64,000 nucleotides of DNA from Mycobacterium branderi. Lineage in GTDB: Bacteria; Actinomycetota; Actinomycetes; Mycobacteriales; Mycobacteriaceae. Every line of letters starts with the position of its first letter. Positions within the stretch are counted from its first letter, which is position 1. A program made the position numbers and the translations under genes. Of the stretch, positions 41,707 through 50,847 are shown in pieces. The notes under the pieces are model-generated. The model was not told where the DNA came from. It was given only the letters and a program-made list of their open reading frames with translations, and ran no database searches. The stretch is taken from the NCBI RefSeq assembly GCF_010728725.1, contig NZ_AP022606.1:2294001-2358000 (forward strand), in the 5' to 3' direction.

Positions 41707-41721
41707 GAGAATAGTATTCTC
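41707..41721. promoter_or_regulatory. GAGAAT-type palindromic operator before amidohydrolase-FadD operon
   Basis: Perfect palindrome GAGAATAGTATTCTC. TATTCT (41715-41720) fits a -10 box and predicts a start near 41727, ahead of the SD AGGAGGA (about 41733) and the ATG at 41744. Same element as at 16326-16340. Confidence 0.7.
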
Positions 41722-41743
41722 ACAAACTGCGAAGGAGGATTTC

Positions 41744-42934
41744 ATGGGGCAGTTGTCGCACCGGGAAGACGTCCCGTTTCCGATCTTTGACGCGGACAAC
41801 CATCTCTACGAGCCGCCGGAGGCGCTGACCAAGTTCCTGCCCAAGGAGTACAAGGACTTCGTCCAGTACGTCCAGATCAACGGGCGCACCAAGATCGCGC
41901 TGCGCGGCGTGATCAGCAACTACATCCCCAACCCGACCTTCGAGGTGGTCGCGCGGCCGGGCGCCTGGGAGGAGTACTTCAAGTACGGCAACCCGGACGG
42001 CAAGAGCAAGCGCGAGCTGTTCGGCGAGCCGATGCGCGCGATCCCCGCGTTCTTCGAGCCCGGCCCGCGCCTGGAGAAGATGAACGAGCTGGGCCTGGAC
42101 CGCACCCTGATGTTCCCGACGCTGGCCAGCTTGATCGAGGAGCGGCTGCGCGACGACCCGGTCGCGATCCACGTCCTGATCCACGCGCTGAACCAGTGGC
42201 TCGACGAGGTGTGGGGCTTCAACTACCAGAACCGCATCTTCACCACCCCGGTCATCACCCTGCCGATCGTCGAGAAGGCGATCGAGGAACTGGAGTGGGT
42301 GGTCAAGCGTGGTGCCCGCGCGATCCTGGTCCGGCCGGCGCCGGTGCCCGGTTTCCGTGGCCCCCGGTCGTTCGCGCTGCCCGAGTTCGACCCGTTCTGG
42401 GAGCGCGTCGTCGAGCACGACGTGCTGGTCGGGATGCACTCGTCCGACAGTGGCTACTCCCGCTACACCTCCGAATGGGACGGCGCCGACCAGGAGATGC
42501 TGCCGTTCCAGACCAACGCGATGAGCATTCTCAACGAGTGGCGGCCGATCCAGGACTCGGTCGCGTCGTGGGTGATCCACGGCGCGCTGTACCGCCATCC
42601 CAAGCTGAAGGTCGCGATCGTCGAGGCCGGCTCGAAGTGGATGACCCCGCTGCTGGACGGCCTGGCCGAGGTGTTCCGCAAGGCGCCGGAGGCTTTCCCG
42701 AGCGACCCCGTCGAGATGGTCAAGAACCGCATTCACGTCAGCCCGTTCTTCGAGGACGGCATCGACGATCTGGTCAACCTCGTCGGCGTGGACCAGGTGT
42801 TGTACGGCTCGGACTGGCCGCACCCCGAAGGGCTGGCGGAGCCGACCTACTACGTCAACGCGCTGTCACACCTGCCTGTCGAGGATCAGGCAAAGATCAT
42901 GGGCGGCAACCTCGGTCGACTCGTTACGACATGA
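41744..42934 (+). CDS. Amidohydrolase family protein (PF04909 type)
   Basis: Protein of 396 aa with the metal motif FDADNHLYE near residue 15 (D-x-D-x-H), VGMHSSDSGYS in the middle, VIHGALYRHPKLKVAIVEAGSKWM, and YGSDWPHPEG with the catalytic Asp near the C-terminus. Unlike the 14940 paralogue, all expected metal and acid residues seem present. Strong SD AGGAGG. It starts an operon with FadD, a DUF and a Bfd-like protein, controlled by the palindrome at 41707. Confidence 0.92.
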   Translation: MGQLSHREDVPFPIFDADNHLYEPPEALTKFLPKEYKDFVQYVQINGRTKIALRGVISNYIPNPTFEVVARPGAWEEYFKYGNPDGKSKRELFGEPMRAIPAFFEPGPRLEKMNELGLDRTLMFPTLASLIEERLRDDPVAIHVLIHALNQWLDEVWGFNYQNRIFTTPVITLPIVEKAIEELEWVVKRGARAILVRPAPVPGFRGPRSFALPEFDPFWERVVEHDVLVGMHSSDSGYSRYTSEWDGADQEMLPFQTNAMSILNEWRPIQDSVASWVIHGALYRHPKLKVAIVEAGSKWMTPLLDGLAEVFRKAPEAFPSDPVEMVKNRIHVSPFFEDGIDDLVNLVGVDQVLYGSDWPHPEGLAEPTYYVNALSHLPVEDQAKIMGGNLGRLVTT

Positions 42935-44358
42935 GCTGGGAGACCATCCCCGAGATGGTCTTGAGCGCGGCGGACCGCTTCGGCGACGCGGAAGCGATTG
43001 TCGACGGTCCGCTGCGCCTCACCTACGCCGAATTGGTCGATCGAATCCGCTGCGCTGCAGGTGCTTTCGCCGATCTCGGAGTCGGCAAGGGTGATCGGGT
43101 CGCGATCTGGGCGCCGAACTGCGCCGAGTGGATCATTGCGGCCTTTGGGCTGCTTACTGCCGGCGGGGTGTTGGTTCCCGTCAACACTCGGTTCAAGGCG
43201 TCCGAGGCCGGCGACATCATCGCCCGCAGCGGGGCCAAGGCCGTCCTGGTACAGAAGGGTTTTCTGGCCCAGGACTACACCGCGCCCGCGGGTATCCCGG
43301 TCATCGACCTGAAGTCCGACTTCCTTTCCAGCGGTGCACCATTCGAGCGAACGATAAAGAGCACCGACGTCGCTGACATCATCTTCACCTCGGGCACCAC
43401 CGGCCGCCCGAAGGGCGCGATGATGAATCATCAACAGACCCTGCGGATGTACGAGGAATGGGCGACGCTCGCCGACCTGCGCGAGGGCGACCGCTATCTG
43501 ATGATCAACCCGTACTTCCACACGTTCGGCCTGAAAGCGGGACTGATCGCGTCCTTTTTGCGCGGCGCGACGATGGTGCCGGTCGCGGTGTTCGACCTTG
43601 ACACGGTGGTGAACCTCGTTGAGCGCGAACGCATCACGATGCTGCCCGGCCCGCCCACGCTGTACCACTCGCTGCTGACCGTGCGCGACAAGGACAAGCT
43701 GTCCACGTTGCGGGCGGGCGTGACCGGCGCCGCGGACATTCCGGTCGAGCTGGTTCGCCGCATCCATGGCGAACTGCCGTTCCAGACACTGATGACCGGT
43801 TACGGGCTCACCGAGGCCGGCAACGTCACGCTGTCGCGGCCCGGCGACTCCTTCGAAGATGTCGCGACAACTGCGGGCCTGCCCTGCGACGGGGTCGAGG
43901 TGCGCATCGCCGACGACCGTGAGGTCCTGGTTCGCGGATACGGGGTTATGCAGGGGTATTTCGACGACCCCGTCGCCACGGCGCAGGCAATCGACGCCGA
44001 AGGCTGGTTGCATACCGGCGACCTGGGTACGCTGGACGCGGCGGGGCGGCTACGGATCGACGGGCGCAAAAAGGACATGTTCATCGTCGGCGGGTTCAAC
44101 GCCTACCCGGCCGAGATCGAGGGCTTTTTGCTGGAACACCCCGCGGTCGCCCAGGCTGCCGTGATCGGCGTTCCCGACCAGCGACTCGGCCAGGTGGGCA
44201 AGGCCTTCGTCGTGCCGAAATCGCCGGTGTCCGAAGAGGATTTGATCGCGTGGTGCCGCGAGCGGATGGCAGGCTTCAAAGCGCCGCGATCGATCGAGTT
44301 TCTCGACGAGTTGCCGCTGAACGCCACCGGCAAGGTGATGAAGGACCAACTCCGGTGA
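42931..44358 (+). CDS. Acyl-CoA synthetase (FadD type)
   Basis: ANL-superfamily ligase of 475 aa. The P-loop-like motif is DIIFTSGTTGRPKGAM; then MTGYGLTEAGN, YGVMQGYFDDP, GWLHTGDLGTLDAAGRLRIDGRKKDMF and the C-terminal NATGKVMKDQL with the catalytic Lys. It activates a carboxylic acid as CoA thioester by way of the acyl-adenylate. The ATG overlaps the amidohydrolase stop (42931-42934), excluding the longer open frame. The length is short for long-chain FadD and closer to ring- or medium-chain acid ligases; the substrate is unknown. Confidence 0.93.
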   Translation: MSWETIPEMVLSAADRFGDAEAIVDGPLRLTYAELVDRIRCAAGAFADLGVGKGDRVAIWAPNCAEWIIAAFGLLTAGGVLVPVNTRFKASEAGDIIARSGAKAVLVQKGFLAQDYTAPAGIPVIDLKSDFLSSGAPFERTIKSTDVADIIFTSGTTGRPKGAMMNHQQTLRMYEEWATLADLREGDRYLMINPYFHTFGLKAGLIASFLRGATMVPVAVFDLDTVVNLVERERITMLPGPPTLYHSLLTVRDKDKLSTLRAGVTGAADIPVELVRRIHGELPFQTLMTGYGLTEAGNVTLSRPGDSFEDVATTAGLPCDGVEVRIADDREVLVRGYGVMQGYFDDPVATAQAIDAEGWLHTGDLGTLDAAGRLRIDGRKKDMFIVGGFNAYPAEIEGFLLEHPAVAQAAVIGVPDQRLGQVGKAFVVPKSPVSEEDLIAWCRERMAGFKAPRSIEFLDELPLNATGKVMKDQLR

Positions 44359-44990
44359 CTGCGGCAGACTTCAACTCGCAATCGATGGTGCTCGCCTCGG
44401 ATTACCGGGTGCCGAATCCGGACCGGGTGTGGCCGCTGCTGCAGCGGCGCAAATCCGCGCTCGCCGACATCGGCGCGCACCACGTTCTGCTCTACAAGTC
44501 GACCCAGGACTACGGACGTGTCCTGGTGACGATCGGCGTGCGCAGCCGCGAGCCCATCGTCGAGCTCCTGCGGTCACGGGTGTTCTTCGACTGGTTCGAC
44601 GCGGTGGGTGTCGACGACATTCCGGCGGTGTTCGCCGGCGAAATCGTCGAACGGTTCGATTCCTCTCGGGCTTCGGAGCCGCATGCGCCCGGAATCGTGG
44701 TGGCCGCCGTCGCACCGGTCGATAACGTGGCCACGCTGACCGCCGGGGTGCGGGCCGCCTGGGACCGGTTCACCGCGGCGGGTATCCGAAAGACGTGGCT
44801 GTTCCAGGCTTTCGACGACGGGCAGGAAGTGATGATCCTGCAGGAGTTCGACGACGAAACGACGGCGCAGCGCTGGATCGAGCAGCCCGACACCGCGGCA
44901 GAGTGGATGAGCGGGCCGGGAGTAGGTGCCTATCCACCGTTGTTCGTCGGCAGATTCGTCGACGTGATGCGTATCGAGGCAGGGCGGTGA
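44355..44990 (+). CDS. Two-repeat dimeric alpha/beta-barrel-like protein of unknown function
   Basis: Protein of 211 aa, GTG start at 44355 overlapping the FadD stop (GTGA). I do not recognise a named family. The two halves look alike: HHVLLYKSTQDYGRVLVTIGV...VFAGEIVERFD and RKTWLFQAFDDGQEVMILQEFD...LFVGRFVDVMR, each beta-alpha-beta with an ABM-like feel. This suggests an internal duplication that builds one dimeric alpha/beta barrel within a chain. Its place between FadD and Bfd suggests a role in the same pathway. Confidence 0.75.
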   Translation: MTAADFNSQSMVLASDYRVPNPDRVWPLLQRRKSALADIGAHHVLLYKSTQDYGRVLVTIGVRSREPIVELLRSRVFFDWFDAVGVDDIPAVFAGEIVERFDSSRASEPHAPGIVVAAVAPVDNVATLTAGVRAAWDRFTAAGIRKTWLFQAFDDGQEVMILQEFDDETTAQRWIEQPDTAAEWMSGPGVGAYPPLFVGRFVDVMRIEAGR

Positions 44991-45178
44991 TGTTCGTCTG
45001 CCTCTGCAACGGGATCACCAACAACATGGTGGCCGAGGTTGTCGCCCAAGGCGCGTCGACCACCAAGCAGATCGCCGAGGCATGCGGCGCCGGCGCCGAC
45101 TGCGGCCGCTGCCGACACACGCTGCGGGCGATCCTTGGCGCATCAAGCAACTCAGCGACGCGCGCTCCCGTCAGGTGA
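44990..45178 (+). CDS. BFD-like 2Fe-2S binding protein
   Basis: Protein of 62 aa, start overlapping the preceding stop (TGATG). It has the bacterioferritin-associated ferredoxin pattern: C4-x-C6 (VCLCNGIT) and C38-x2-C41 (DCGRCR), with an extra Cys32. Such [2Fe-2S] proteins reduce bacterioferritin iron or serve as small redox carriers. No bacterioferritin gene is nearby; here it may be a redox partner of the operon. Its 3' end overlaps the convergent decarboxylase gene by 27 bp. Confidence 0.9.
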   Translation: MFVCLCNGITNNMVAEVVAQGASTTKQIAEACGAGADCGRCRHTLRAILGASSNSATRAPVR

Positions 45179-46852
45179 CGTCGGTTTGGTCAGCTCGGCC
45201 AACAAGTCAGGGACGTCGAGGCGCGGCACGACGGCCTCGATGAGCACCATCCGGTCTTGATGGTCGGCGGCCGCGGTGAGCGCCGCGTCGAGTTCGCCAT
45301 ACGTCTGCGCGCGGAACGTCAGATGGTTGGTCACGCCCAGCGCGTTGGGAATCTCGGCCCAATCCCAGCGCACAATGTCGTTGTAGGGGGCCGTCTTTCC
45401 ATGGATCATCCGCTCGACGGTGTACCCGTCGTTGTTGACCACCACGATGACCGGTGAGAGTCCTTCGCGGGAGAAGGTGCCCAGTTCCTGCACGGTCAGC
45501 TGCGCGGCACCGTCGCCGATCAGCAGCACCGGCCGGCGGTCGCGATGCGCAAGCCCCGCGCCGAGTGTGGCCGGCAACGTGTATCCGATCGAACCCCACA
45601 ACGGTTGGCCGATGAAGGTCACCCCGCGGGGGAGGCGATGGCCTGCCATCCCGTAGAACGAGGTGCCCTGGTCGGCTAGCACCACATTGCCGGGCGTGAG
45701 AGCTTGACAAAACCTGTCCCACAACGCTTTCTGGGTGAGTGGCGTGTCGGGCGGCGGAAGCTGCAGCGGCACACCATCGTCCGTCGAGGCCACCGGCGGC
45801 GAGGAGGCCCCTCGCCTGGTGAGGATGGTGGTGACGGCGTCCAGCGCCGCCTCCATCTCCAGCGGCGCGAACACCTGGGTGCCGACCGTGCTCTGCTGTG
45901 CTCCGATGTCGATGGTGCGTGCGGGATCGATGCGCTGGCTGAAAAAGCCGCTGACCATGTCGGTGAACACCACCCCGGCGGTCAACAGCACCGGCGCTTC
46001 CTCGATCGCGCGGCGAACCGGTTCGTCGCTGGCCGCTCCGGCGTAGATCCCGAGGAAATTGGGGGAGCTCTCGTCGACCAGGCTCTTGCCCCACATCAAC
46101 GTGGCGTGCGGCACCTCGTCGGCGGCCAGCAGCGCCTCGAGTTGTGGGATTGCGTCGAGGCGGTGGACGAGGTAGTCCGCGAGCACGGCGAGCTGGTGAT
46201 CGGCGATGAGTTCGGTTGCGGCTTCGGTGAAGTGAGCCAGCGCACGGGGACTGGTGCCGCCGGCGTAGCGGGGCAGTGGCGCGCTGGGGCACTCGACTTC
46301 GAAACGCGCCACGTCGGTGGGCAGCAGCAGGTAGCCGGGTCGCTTCTGCTCCCGAACCTCGCACAGCACCCGGTCGATCTCCCTTGTCGCCGTCGCGGGC
46401 ATGAGATTGGCTTGGGCACAGGTGATTTCGCGGCTCATCCGCAGGAAGTGCTCGAAATCGCCGTCGCCCAGCGAATGGTGCAGTGCGCGGCGGGTGCCCT
46501 GCGCATCTTTGGACGGCCCGCCGACGATGTGCACCACCGGCACATGCTCGGCGTAACTGCCGGCGATCGCGTTGGTTACCGACAGCTCGCCGACACCGAA
46601 TGTGGTTACCACAGCGGACATCCCGCGCAGCCGCCCGTAACCATCCGCCGCGTAGCCGGCATTGAGCTCGTTGGCATTGCCCACCCACCGGACGTCCGGG
46701 TGGGCGACGATGTGGTCGAGGAACTCCAAGTTGTAGTCACCGGGAACACCGAAGATTTCGGTGACGCCGAGTTCGGCGAGACGGTCGAGCAAGTAGTCAC
46801 CAACGGTGTAGGCAGAAGTCACGAAATCGACGGTACGCCGAGCCGAAAACAC
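45152..46852 (-). CDS. pdc: Alpha-keto-acid / indolepyruvate decarboxylase (Rv0853c orthologue)
   Basis: Thiamine-diphosphate decarboxylase of 566 aa. N-terminal [28 protein letters not shown] has the catalytic Glu-containing domain pattern; HHSLGDGDF supplies the active-site His pair; the ThDP motif [12 protein letters not shown]...NNDGYTVE is near the C-terminus. It decarboxylates branched-chain or aromatic 2-keto acids to aldehydes (Ehrlich-type route). Very close to M. tuberculosis Rv0853c by memory. Start uncertain: GTG at 46852 or GTG at 46822 ([10 protein letters not shown]), neither with a strong SD. Confidence 0.93.
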   Translation of the reverse strand: MFSARRTVDFVTSAYTVGDYLLDRLAELGVTEIFGVPGDYNLEFLDHIVAHPDVRWVGNANELNAGYAADGYGRLRGMSAVVTTFGVGELSVTNAIAGSYAEHVPVVHIVGGPSKDAQGTRRALHHSLGDGDFEHFLRMSREITCAQANLMPATATREIDRVLCEVREQKRPGYLLLPTDVARFEVECPSAPLPRYAGGTSPRALAHFTEAATELIADHQLAVLADYLVHRLDAIPQLEALLAADEVPHATLMWGKSLVDESSPNFLGIYAGAASDEPVRRAIEEAPVLLTAGVVFTDMVSGFFSQRIDPARTIDIGAQQSTVGTQVFAPLEMEAALDAVTTILTRRGASSPPVASTDDGVPLQLPPPDTPLTQKALWDRFCQALTPGNVVLADQGTSFYGMAGHRLPRGVTFIGQPLWGSIGYTLPATLGAGLAHRDRRPVLLIGDGAAQLTVQELGTFSREGLSPVIVVVNNDGYTVERMIHGKTAPYNDIVRWDWAEIPNALGVTNHLTFRAQTYGELDAALTAAADHQDRMVLIEAVVPRLDVPDLLAELTKPTSPDGSARR

Positions 46853-46887
46853 CGCATCTCGGACGCCACCTCGCTATGGTGCGGACC

Positions 46888-47331
46888 ATGGCCATCAAGG
46901 AATCCCGCGAAGTAGTCATCGAAGCGACCCCTGAAGAGATCCTGGACGTCATCGCCGATCTCGAGTCGCTGACCGAGTGGTCGTCGTCGCACCAGAGCTC
47001 CGAGGTGGTCGAGCGTGGCGACGACGGGCGGCCCAGCGTGGCGAAGATGAAGGTCAAGGCGGCCGGGATCACCGACGAGCAGGTCGTGGCCTACACCTGG
47101 GGCGAGAACACCGTCAGCTGGACGCTGGTCAGTGCCAGCCAGCAGCGCGCGCAGGACGCCACATACACGCTGATCCCGGAGGGCGACAAGACGCGGGTGA
47201 AGTTCAACATCACGATCGACCCGATGGTTCCGCTGCCCGGATTTCTGCTCAAACGCACCATCAAAGGAGTGATGGACACCTCCACCGAGGGATTGCGCAA
47301 GCGGGTGCTGAGCGTGAAGAAAGGCAAGTAA
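46888..47331 (+). CDS. SRPBCC (START-like) family protein, Rv0854 orthologue
   Basis: Protein of 147 aa from the ATG at 46888 (MAIKESREVVIEATPEEIL). It shows the polyketide cyclase/START-like layout: strand, helix EEILDVIADLESLTEWSSSH, antiparallel sheet, and long C-terminal helix LKRTIKGVMDTSTEGLRKRVL. Such proteins bind hydrophobic ligands; the ligand is unknown. The length equals that remembered for Rv0854. First of three tandem paralogues. Confidence 0.9.
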   Translation: MAIKESREVVIEATPEEILDVIADLESLTEWSSSHQSSEVVERGDDGRPSVAKMKVKAAGITDEQVVAYTWGENTVSWTLVSASQQRAQDATYTLIPEGDKTRVKFNITIDPMVPLPGFLLKRTIKGVMDTSTEGLRKRVLSVKKGK

Positions 47332-47444
47332 CCGGCCTCTGGGCCGGTGTGGGCGCCGCCGGCGGGCATTACGCCGTTGGACGAAATCGGCTGGTAATCG
47401 CGGATTTGTCGTCTACGCGCGGCTGCGAGGCTACGTTGGGGATA

Positions 47445-47900
47445 GTGGCCGTACGAGCATCGCGGGAAATTGTCATCGACGCGCCGCCGGAAGCAATCAT
47501 GGAGGCGCTGGCCGACATCGCCTCGGTGCCATCCTGGTCGTCGGTGCACAAGCGCGCCGAAGTCATCGACACCTATCCCGACGGCCGGCCGCACCACGTA
47601 AAGGTCACGGTCAAGGTGGTCGGCATCGTCGACAAGGAAGTACTCGAATATCACTGGGGCCCGGACTGGCTGGTGTGGGACGCCGAGAAGACAGTTCACC
47701 AGCACGGCCAGCACGTCGAGTACACGTTGCGGCGTGAGGGGCTCGACAAGACGCGGGTGCGCTTCGACATCACGCTGGAGCCGTCGGCGCCCCTGCCGGA
47801 GTTCCTCATCAACCGGGCCCGCAAGAAGATCCTCAATGCCGCGACCGAAGGACTGCGCAGGCGTGTCACGGGTGCCGTCGGTTCGGATCGGCGGGGTTAG
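47445..47900 (+). CDS. SRPBCC family protein, Rv0856-like
   Basis: Protein of 151 aa from the GTG at 47445 (VAVRASREIVIDAPPEAIMEAL). START-like fold with SVPSWSSVHKRAEV, LEYHWGPDWLVWDAE and C-terminal helix INRARKKILNAATEGLRRRV. By eye it is much closer to the next gene than to the first member, pointing to a recent tandem duplication. In M. tuberculosis the racemase gene far (Rv0855) lies just upstream of this position; here only 113 bp without a gene separate it from the first SRPBCC gene. Confidence 0.88.
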   Translation: MAVRASREIVIDAPPEAIMEALADIASVPSWSSVHKRAEVIDTYPDGRPHHVKVTVKVVGIVDKEVLEYHWGPDWLVWDAEKTVHQHGQHVEYTLRREGLDKTRVRFDITLEPSAPLPEFLINRARKKILNAATEGLRRRVTGAVGSDRRG

Positions 47901-47908
47901 GTGCCGGC

Positions 47909-48343
47909 GTGGCCGTCCGAGCGTCACGGGAAATCGTCATCGACGCACCGCCCGAGGTGGTGATGGAGGCGCTGGCCGACATCACCAACTTGACGTCGTG
48001 GTCCCCGGTGCATAAACGCGTCGAGGTGCTCGACCGCTACGAAGACGGCAGGCCCCACCACGTGCGGGCCACCATCAAGATTTTCGGGCTGGTCGACAGG
48101 GAAATCCTCGAATACCACTGGGGTCCCGACTGGGTGGTCTGGGATGCCGAGGCGACGTTCCAGCAACGCGGCCAGCACGTCGAGTACACGCTGCAACGCG
48201 AAGGAGTCGACAAGACGCGGGTGCGCTTCGCCATCACGGTGGAACCGTCAGGGCCGGTACCGGAGTTCCTCGTCAAGCGGGCCAGCAACATCGTGCTGGG
48301 CACCGCGACCGAGGGCCTGCGCAAGCGGGTGATGGGCGGCTAG
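47909..48343 (+). CDS. SRPBCC family protein, Rv0857-like
   Basis: Protein of 144 aa, GTG start at 47909 (VAVRASREIVIDAPPEVVM), 8 bp after the previous paralogue. Conserved stretches shared with it include EYHWGPDW, WDAE, GQHVEYTL and KTRVRF. Likely a hydrophobic-ligand binding protein. It is convergent with the aminotransferase and overlaps it by 4 bp. Confidence 0.9.
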   Translation: MAVRASREIVIDAPPEVVMEALADITNLTSWSPVHKRVEVLDRYEDGRPHHVRATIKIFGLVDREILEYHWGPDWVVWDAEATFQQRGQHVEYTLQREGVDKTRVRFAITVEPSGPVPEFLVKRASNIVLGTATEGLRKRVMGG

Positions 48344-49500
48344 GCCAGTACCGCCAAGCGCCGGATCGCCTCGTCGAGCGTGTCATCGCGCTTGGCAAAC
48401 GTGAAGCGCACCAGGTGATTCCACGGCCCGCCGATCGCAGGGTCACAGAAAGCCGACATCGGGATCGCCGCCACTCCCGCGCGTTCGGGCAGGGCGGCGC
48501 AGAACGCCGTGCTGTCGTCATAGCCCAACGGCCGCGGGTCGGCGCACAAGAAGTAGGTGCCCGCGCTGTCGTGAACCTCGAAGCCGATCTCGGTCAGCCC
48601 ATTGGCCAACCGGTCTCTTCTGGATTGCAGCGACGACCGCAGAGCCGCCACCCAGTGGTCCTCGGTGTCGAGGGCGTGGGCGACCGCCGGCTGAAACGGC
48701 GCGCCGCCCACGTAGCTCAGGTACTGCTTGGCCGAGCGCAAACCGACAATGAGTTCCCTAGGGCCGCAAGCCCATCCGATCTTCCAACCGGTGCAGTTGA
48801 ACATCTTGGCGGCACTGGAGATGGTGATCGTGCGCTCGGCCATGCCGTCGTAGGTGGCCAGCGGAAGGTGCCGGTGCTGGTCGAAGACCAGGTGTTCGTA
48901 GACCTCGTCGGTGATGACGAGCAGGTCTGCTTGGACCGCGATTTCGGCGACGGCCTTGAGTTCTTGTGCGCTCAGCACCGTGCCGGTCGGGTTGTGCGGC
49001 GAGTTGACGATGAGCGCCCTGGTGCGCGGCGTCACCGCACGCCGCAGCGCGTCGGCGTCCAAAGCAAAACCGCGGCCGTCGGGCACCAGCGGCACCACCA
49101 CCCGCTGCGCGCCGGCCATCGCCACCACCGGCGAGTAGGAGTCGTAGAACGGCTGGATCAGGACGACCTCGTCGCCGGGTTCGACCAGCCCGAGCACCGC
49201 GGCGGCGATTGCCTCGGTGGCCCCGACCGTCACCAGCACCTCGGTGTCGGGGTCGTAGTCGACGCCGAAATGCCGTTTGCGCTGGGCGGCGATCGCGTGG
49301 CGCAGCTCCGGGACACCGATGCCCGGCGGGTACTGGTTGACGCCGTGGGCGATGGCGTCCTGCGCGGCCCTCAGCATTGCCGGCGGGCCGTCCTCGTCGG
49401 GGAAGCCCTGGCCAAGGTTGACCGCGCCGATGCGCGCCGCCAGCGCCGACATCTCGGCGAACACCGTCGTCGCATAGGGCCGCAGCCGCGACACCGTCAT
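48340..49500 (-). CDS. dapC: Pyridoxal-phosphate aminotransferase, Rv0858c / DapC orthologue
   Basis: Class I/II aminotransferase of 386 aa. PLP Lys232 lies in TISSAAKMFNCTGWKIGW; the NSPHNPTG motif, ITDEVYEHLVFD and VRFTF with the C-terminal Arg are present. In M. tuberculosis Rv0858c is described as N-succinyldiaminopimelate aminotransferase of lysine/peptidoglycan biosynthesis, though the family also includes methionine and kynurenine aminotransferases. Near-identical text to the remembered Rv0858c sequence. Divergent from fadA. Confidence 0.93.
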   Translation of the reverse strand: MTVSRLRPYATTVFAEMSALAARIGAVNLGQGFPDEDGPPAMLRAAQDAIAHGVNQYPPGIGVPELRHAIAAQRKRHFGVDYDPDTEVLVTVGATEAIAAAVLGLVEPGDEVVLIQPFYDSYSPVVAMAGAQRVVVPLVPDGRGFALDADALRRAVTPRTRALIVNSPHNPTGTVLSAQELKAVAEIAVQADLLVITDEVYEHLVFDQHRHLPLATYDGMAERTITISSAAKMFNCTGWKIGWACGPRELIVGLRSAKQYLSYVGGAPFQPAVAHALDTEDHWVAALRSSLQSRRDRLANGLTEIGFEVHDSAGTYFLCADPRPLGYDDSTAFCAALPERAGVAAIPMSAFCDPAIGGPWNHLVRFTFAKRDDTLDEAIRRLAVLA

Positions 49501-49632
49501 GGTCGTCGAGCTTAGGACGCCGCGCGTGCGGCCAATCGCACGCTGGGCGCTGACCTCCCAACCAACAGGTTGATCGGCCGTCCTGTTAGGGTGGCGGGCA
49601 GACGGATCCGACCCTTGGAAGAGGAATCAGCC

Positions 49633-50844
49633 ATGTCCGAAGAAGCCTTCGTCTATGAGGCCATCCGCACCCCGCGCGGCAAGCAGAAGAACGGGTCGTT
49701 GCACGAGGTCAAGCCGCTGAACCTGGTCGTCGGCCTGATCGAGGAACTGCGCAAGCGTTTCCCCGATCTCGACGAGAACATGATCAGCGACGTCATCCTC
49801 GGCGTGGTCTCGCCGGTCGGTGACCAGGGCGGCGACATCGCCCGCACCGCGGTGCTGGCGGCCGGCCTGCCCGACACCACCGGCGGTGTGCAGCTCAACC
49901 GGTTCTGCGCGTCCGGCCTGGAGGCCGTCAACACGGCGGCGCAGAAGGTGCGCTCCGGCTGGGACGACCTGGTGCTGGCCGGTGGTGTGGAATCGATGAG
50001 CCGGGTGCCGATGGGCTCCGACGGCGGCGCCTGGGCGCTGGACCCGGCCACCAACTACGACCTGGGCTTCGTCCCGCAAGGTATTGGCGCTGACCTGATC
50101 GCCACCATCGAGGGGTTCTCGCGGGAAGACGTCGACGCCTACGCGCTGCGCAGTCAGCAAAAGGCCGCCGCGGCCTGGTCGGGCGGCTACTTCGCCAAGT
50201 CGGTGGTGCCGGTCCGCGACCAGAACGGCCTGCTGATCCTCGACCACGACGAGCACATGCGGCCCGACACGACGATGGAGGGCCTGGCCAAGCTCAAGCC
50301 CGCCTTCGAAGGCGTTGCGGCACTGGGCGGTTTCGACGACGTGGCGCTGCAGAAGTACCACTGGGTGGAAAAGATCAACCACGTCCACACCGGCGGCAAC
50401 AGCTCCGGCATTGTCGACGGCGCCGCGCTGGTGCTGGTCGGTTCAGAAAGCGCAGGAAAGGCTGTCAATATAACCCCGCGGGCGCGCATCGTGGCCACCG
50501 CCACCAGCGGCGCCGAGCCGACGATCATGCTGACCGGCCCCACTCCGGCCACCCGCAAGGTGCTCGACCGGGCCGGGCTGACCGTCGACGACATCGACCT
50601 GTTCGAGCTCAACGAGGCGTTCGCGTCGGTGGTGCTGAAGTTCCAGAAGGACCTGAACATCCCTGACGAGAAGCTCAACGTCAACGGCGGTGCGATCGCG
50701 ATGGGCCACCCGCTCGGTGCCACCGGCGCGATGATCCTGGGCACCATGGTCGACGAACTGGAGCGACGGGGAGCGCGGCGCGCGCTGGTCACGTTGTGCA
50801 TCGGCGGCGGCATGGGCGTCGCGACCATCATCGAGAGGGTTTAA
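49633..50844 (+). CDS. fadA: Acetyl-CoA acetyltransferase FadA (trifunctional enzyme beta subunit)
   Basis: Thiolase of 403 aa with all catalytic residues: nucleophile Cys92 ([11 protein letters not shown]), NEAFASV, His359 ([11 protein letters not shown]) and Cys389 (CIGGGMG). It carries out the last beta-oxidation step, releasing acetyl-CoA. The ATG at 49633 follows GAGGAA and gives the length remembered for Rv0859. It lies 3 bp ahead of fadB; the two products form the alpha2beta2 trifunctional complex. Confidence 0.96.
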   Translation: MSEEAFVYEAIRTPRGKQKNGSLHEVKPLNLVVGLIEELRKRFPDLDENMISDVILGVVSPVGDQGGDIARTAVLAAGLPDTTGGVQLNRFCASGLEAVNTAAQKVRSGWDDLVLAGGVESMSRVPMGSDGGAWALDPATNYDLGFVPQGIGADLIATIEGFSREDVDAYALRSQQKAAAAWSGGYFAKSVVPVRDQNGLLILDHDEHMRPDTTMEGLAKLKPAFEGVAALGGFDDVALQKYHWVEKINHVHTGGNSSGIVDGAALVLVGSESAGKAVNITPRARIVATATSGAEPTIMLTGPTPATRKVLDRAGLTVDDIDLFELNEAFASVVLKFQKDLNIPDEKLNVNGGAIAMGHPLGATGAMILGTMVDELERRGARRALVTLCIGGGMGVATIIERV

Positions 50845-50847
50845 GGC

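Noticed and set aside
42196..44358. Apparent 720-aa amidohydrolase-FadD fusion
   Set aside because: The extra N-terminal part is a different frame of the amidohydrolase gene; the ATG at 42931 overlaps its stop in the usual coupled way.
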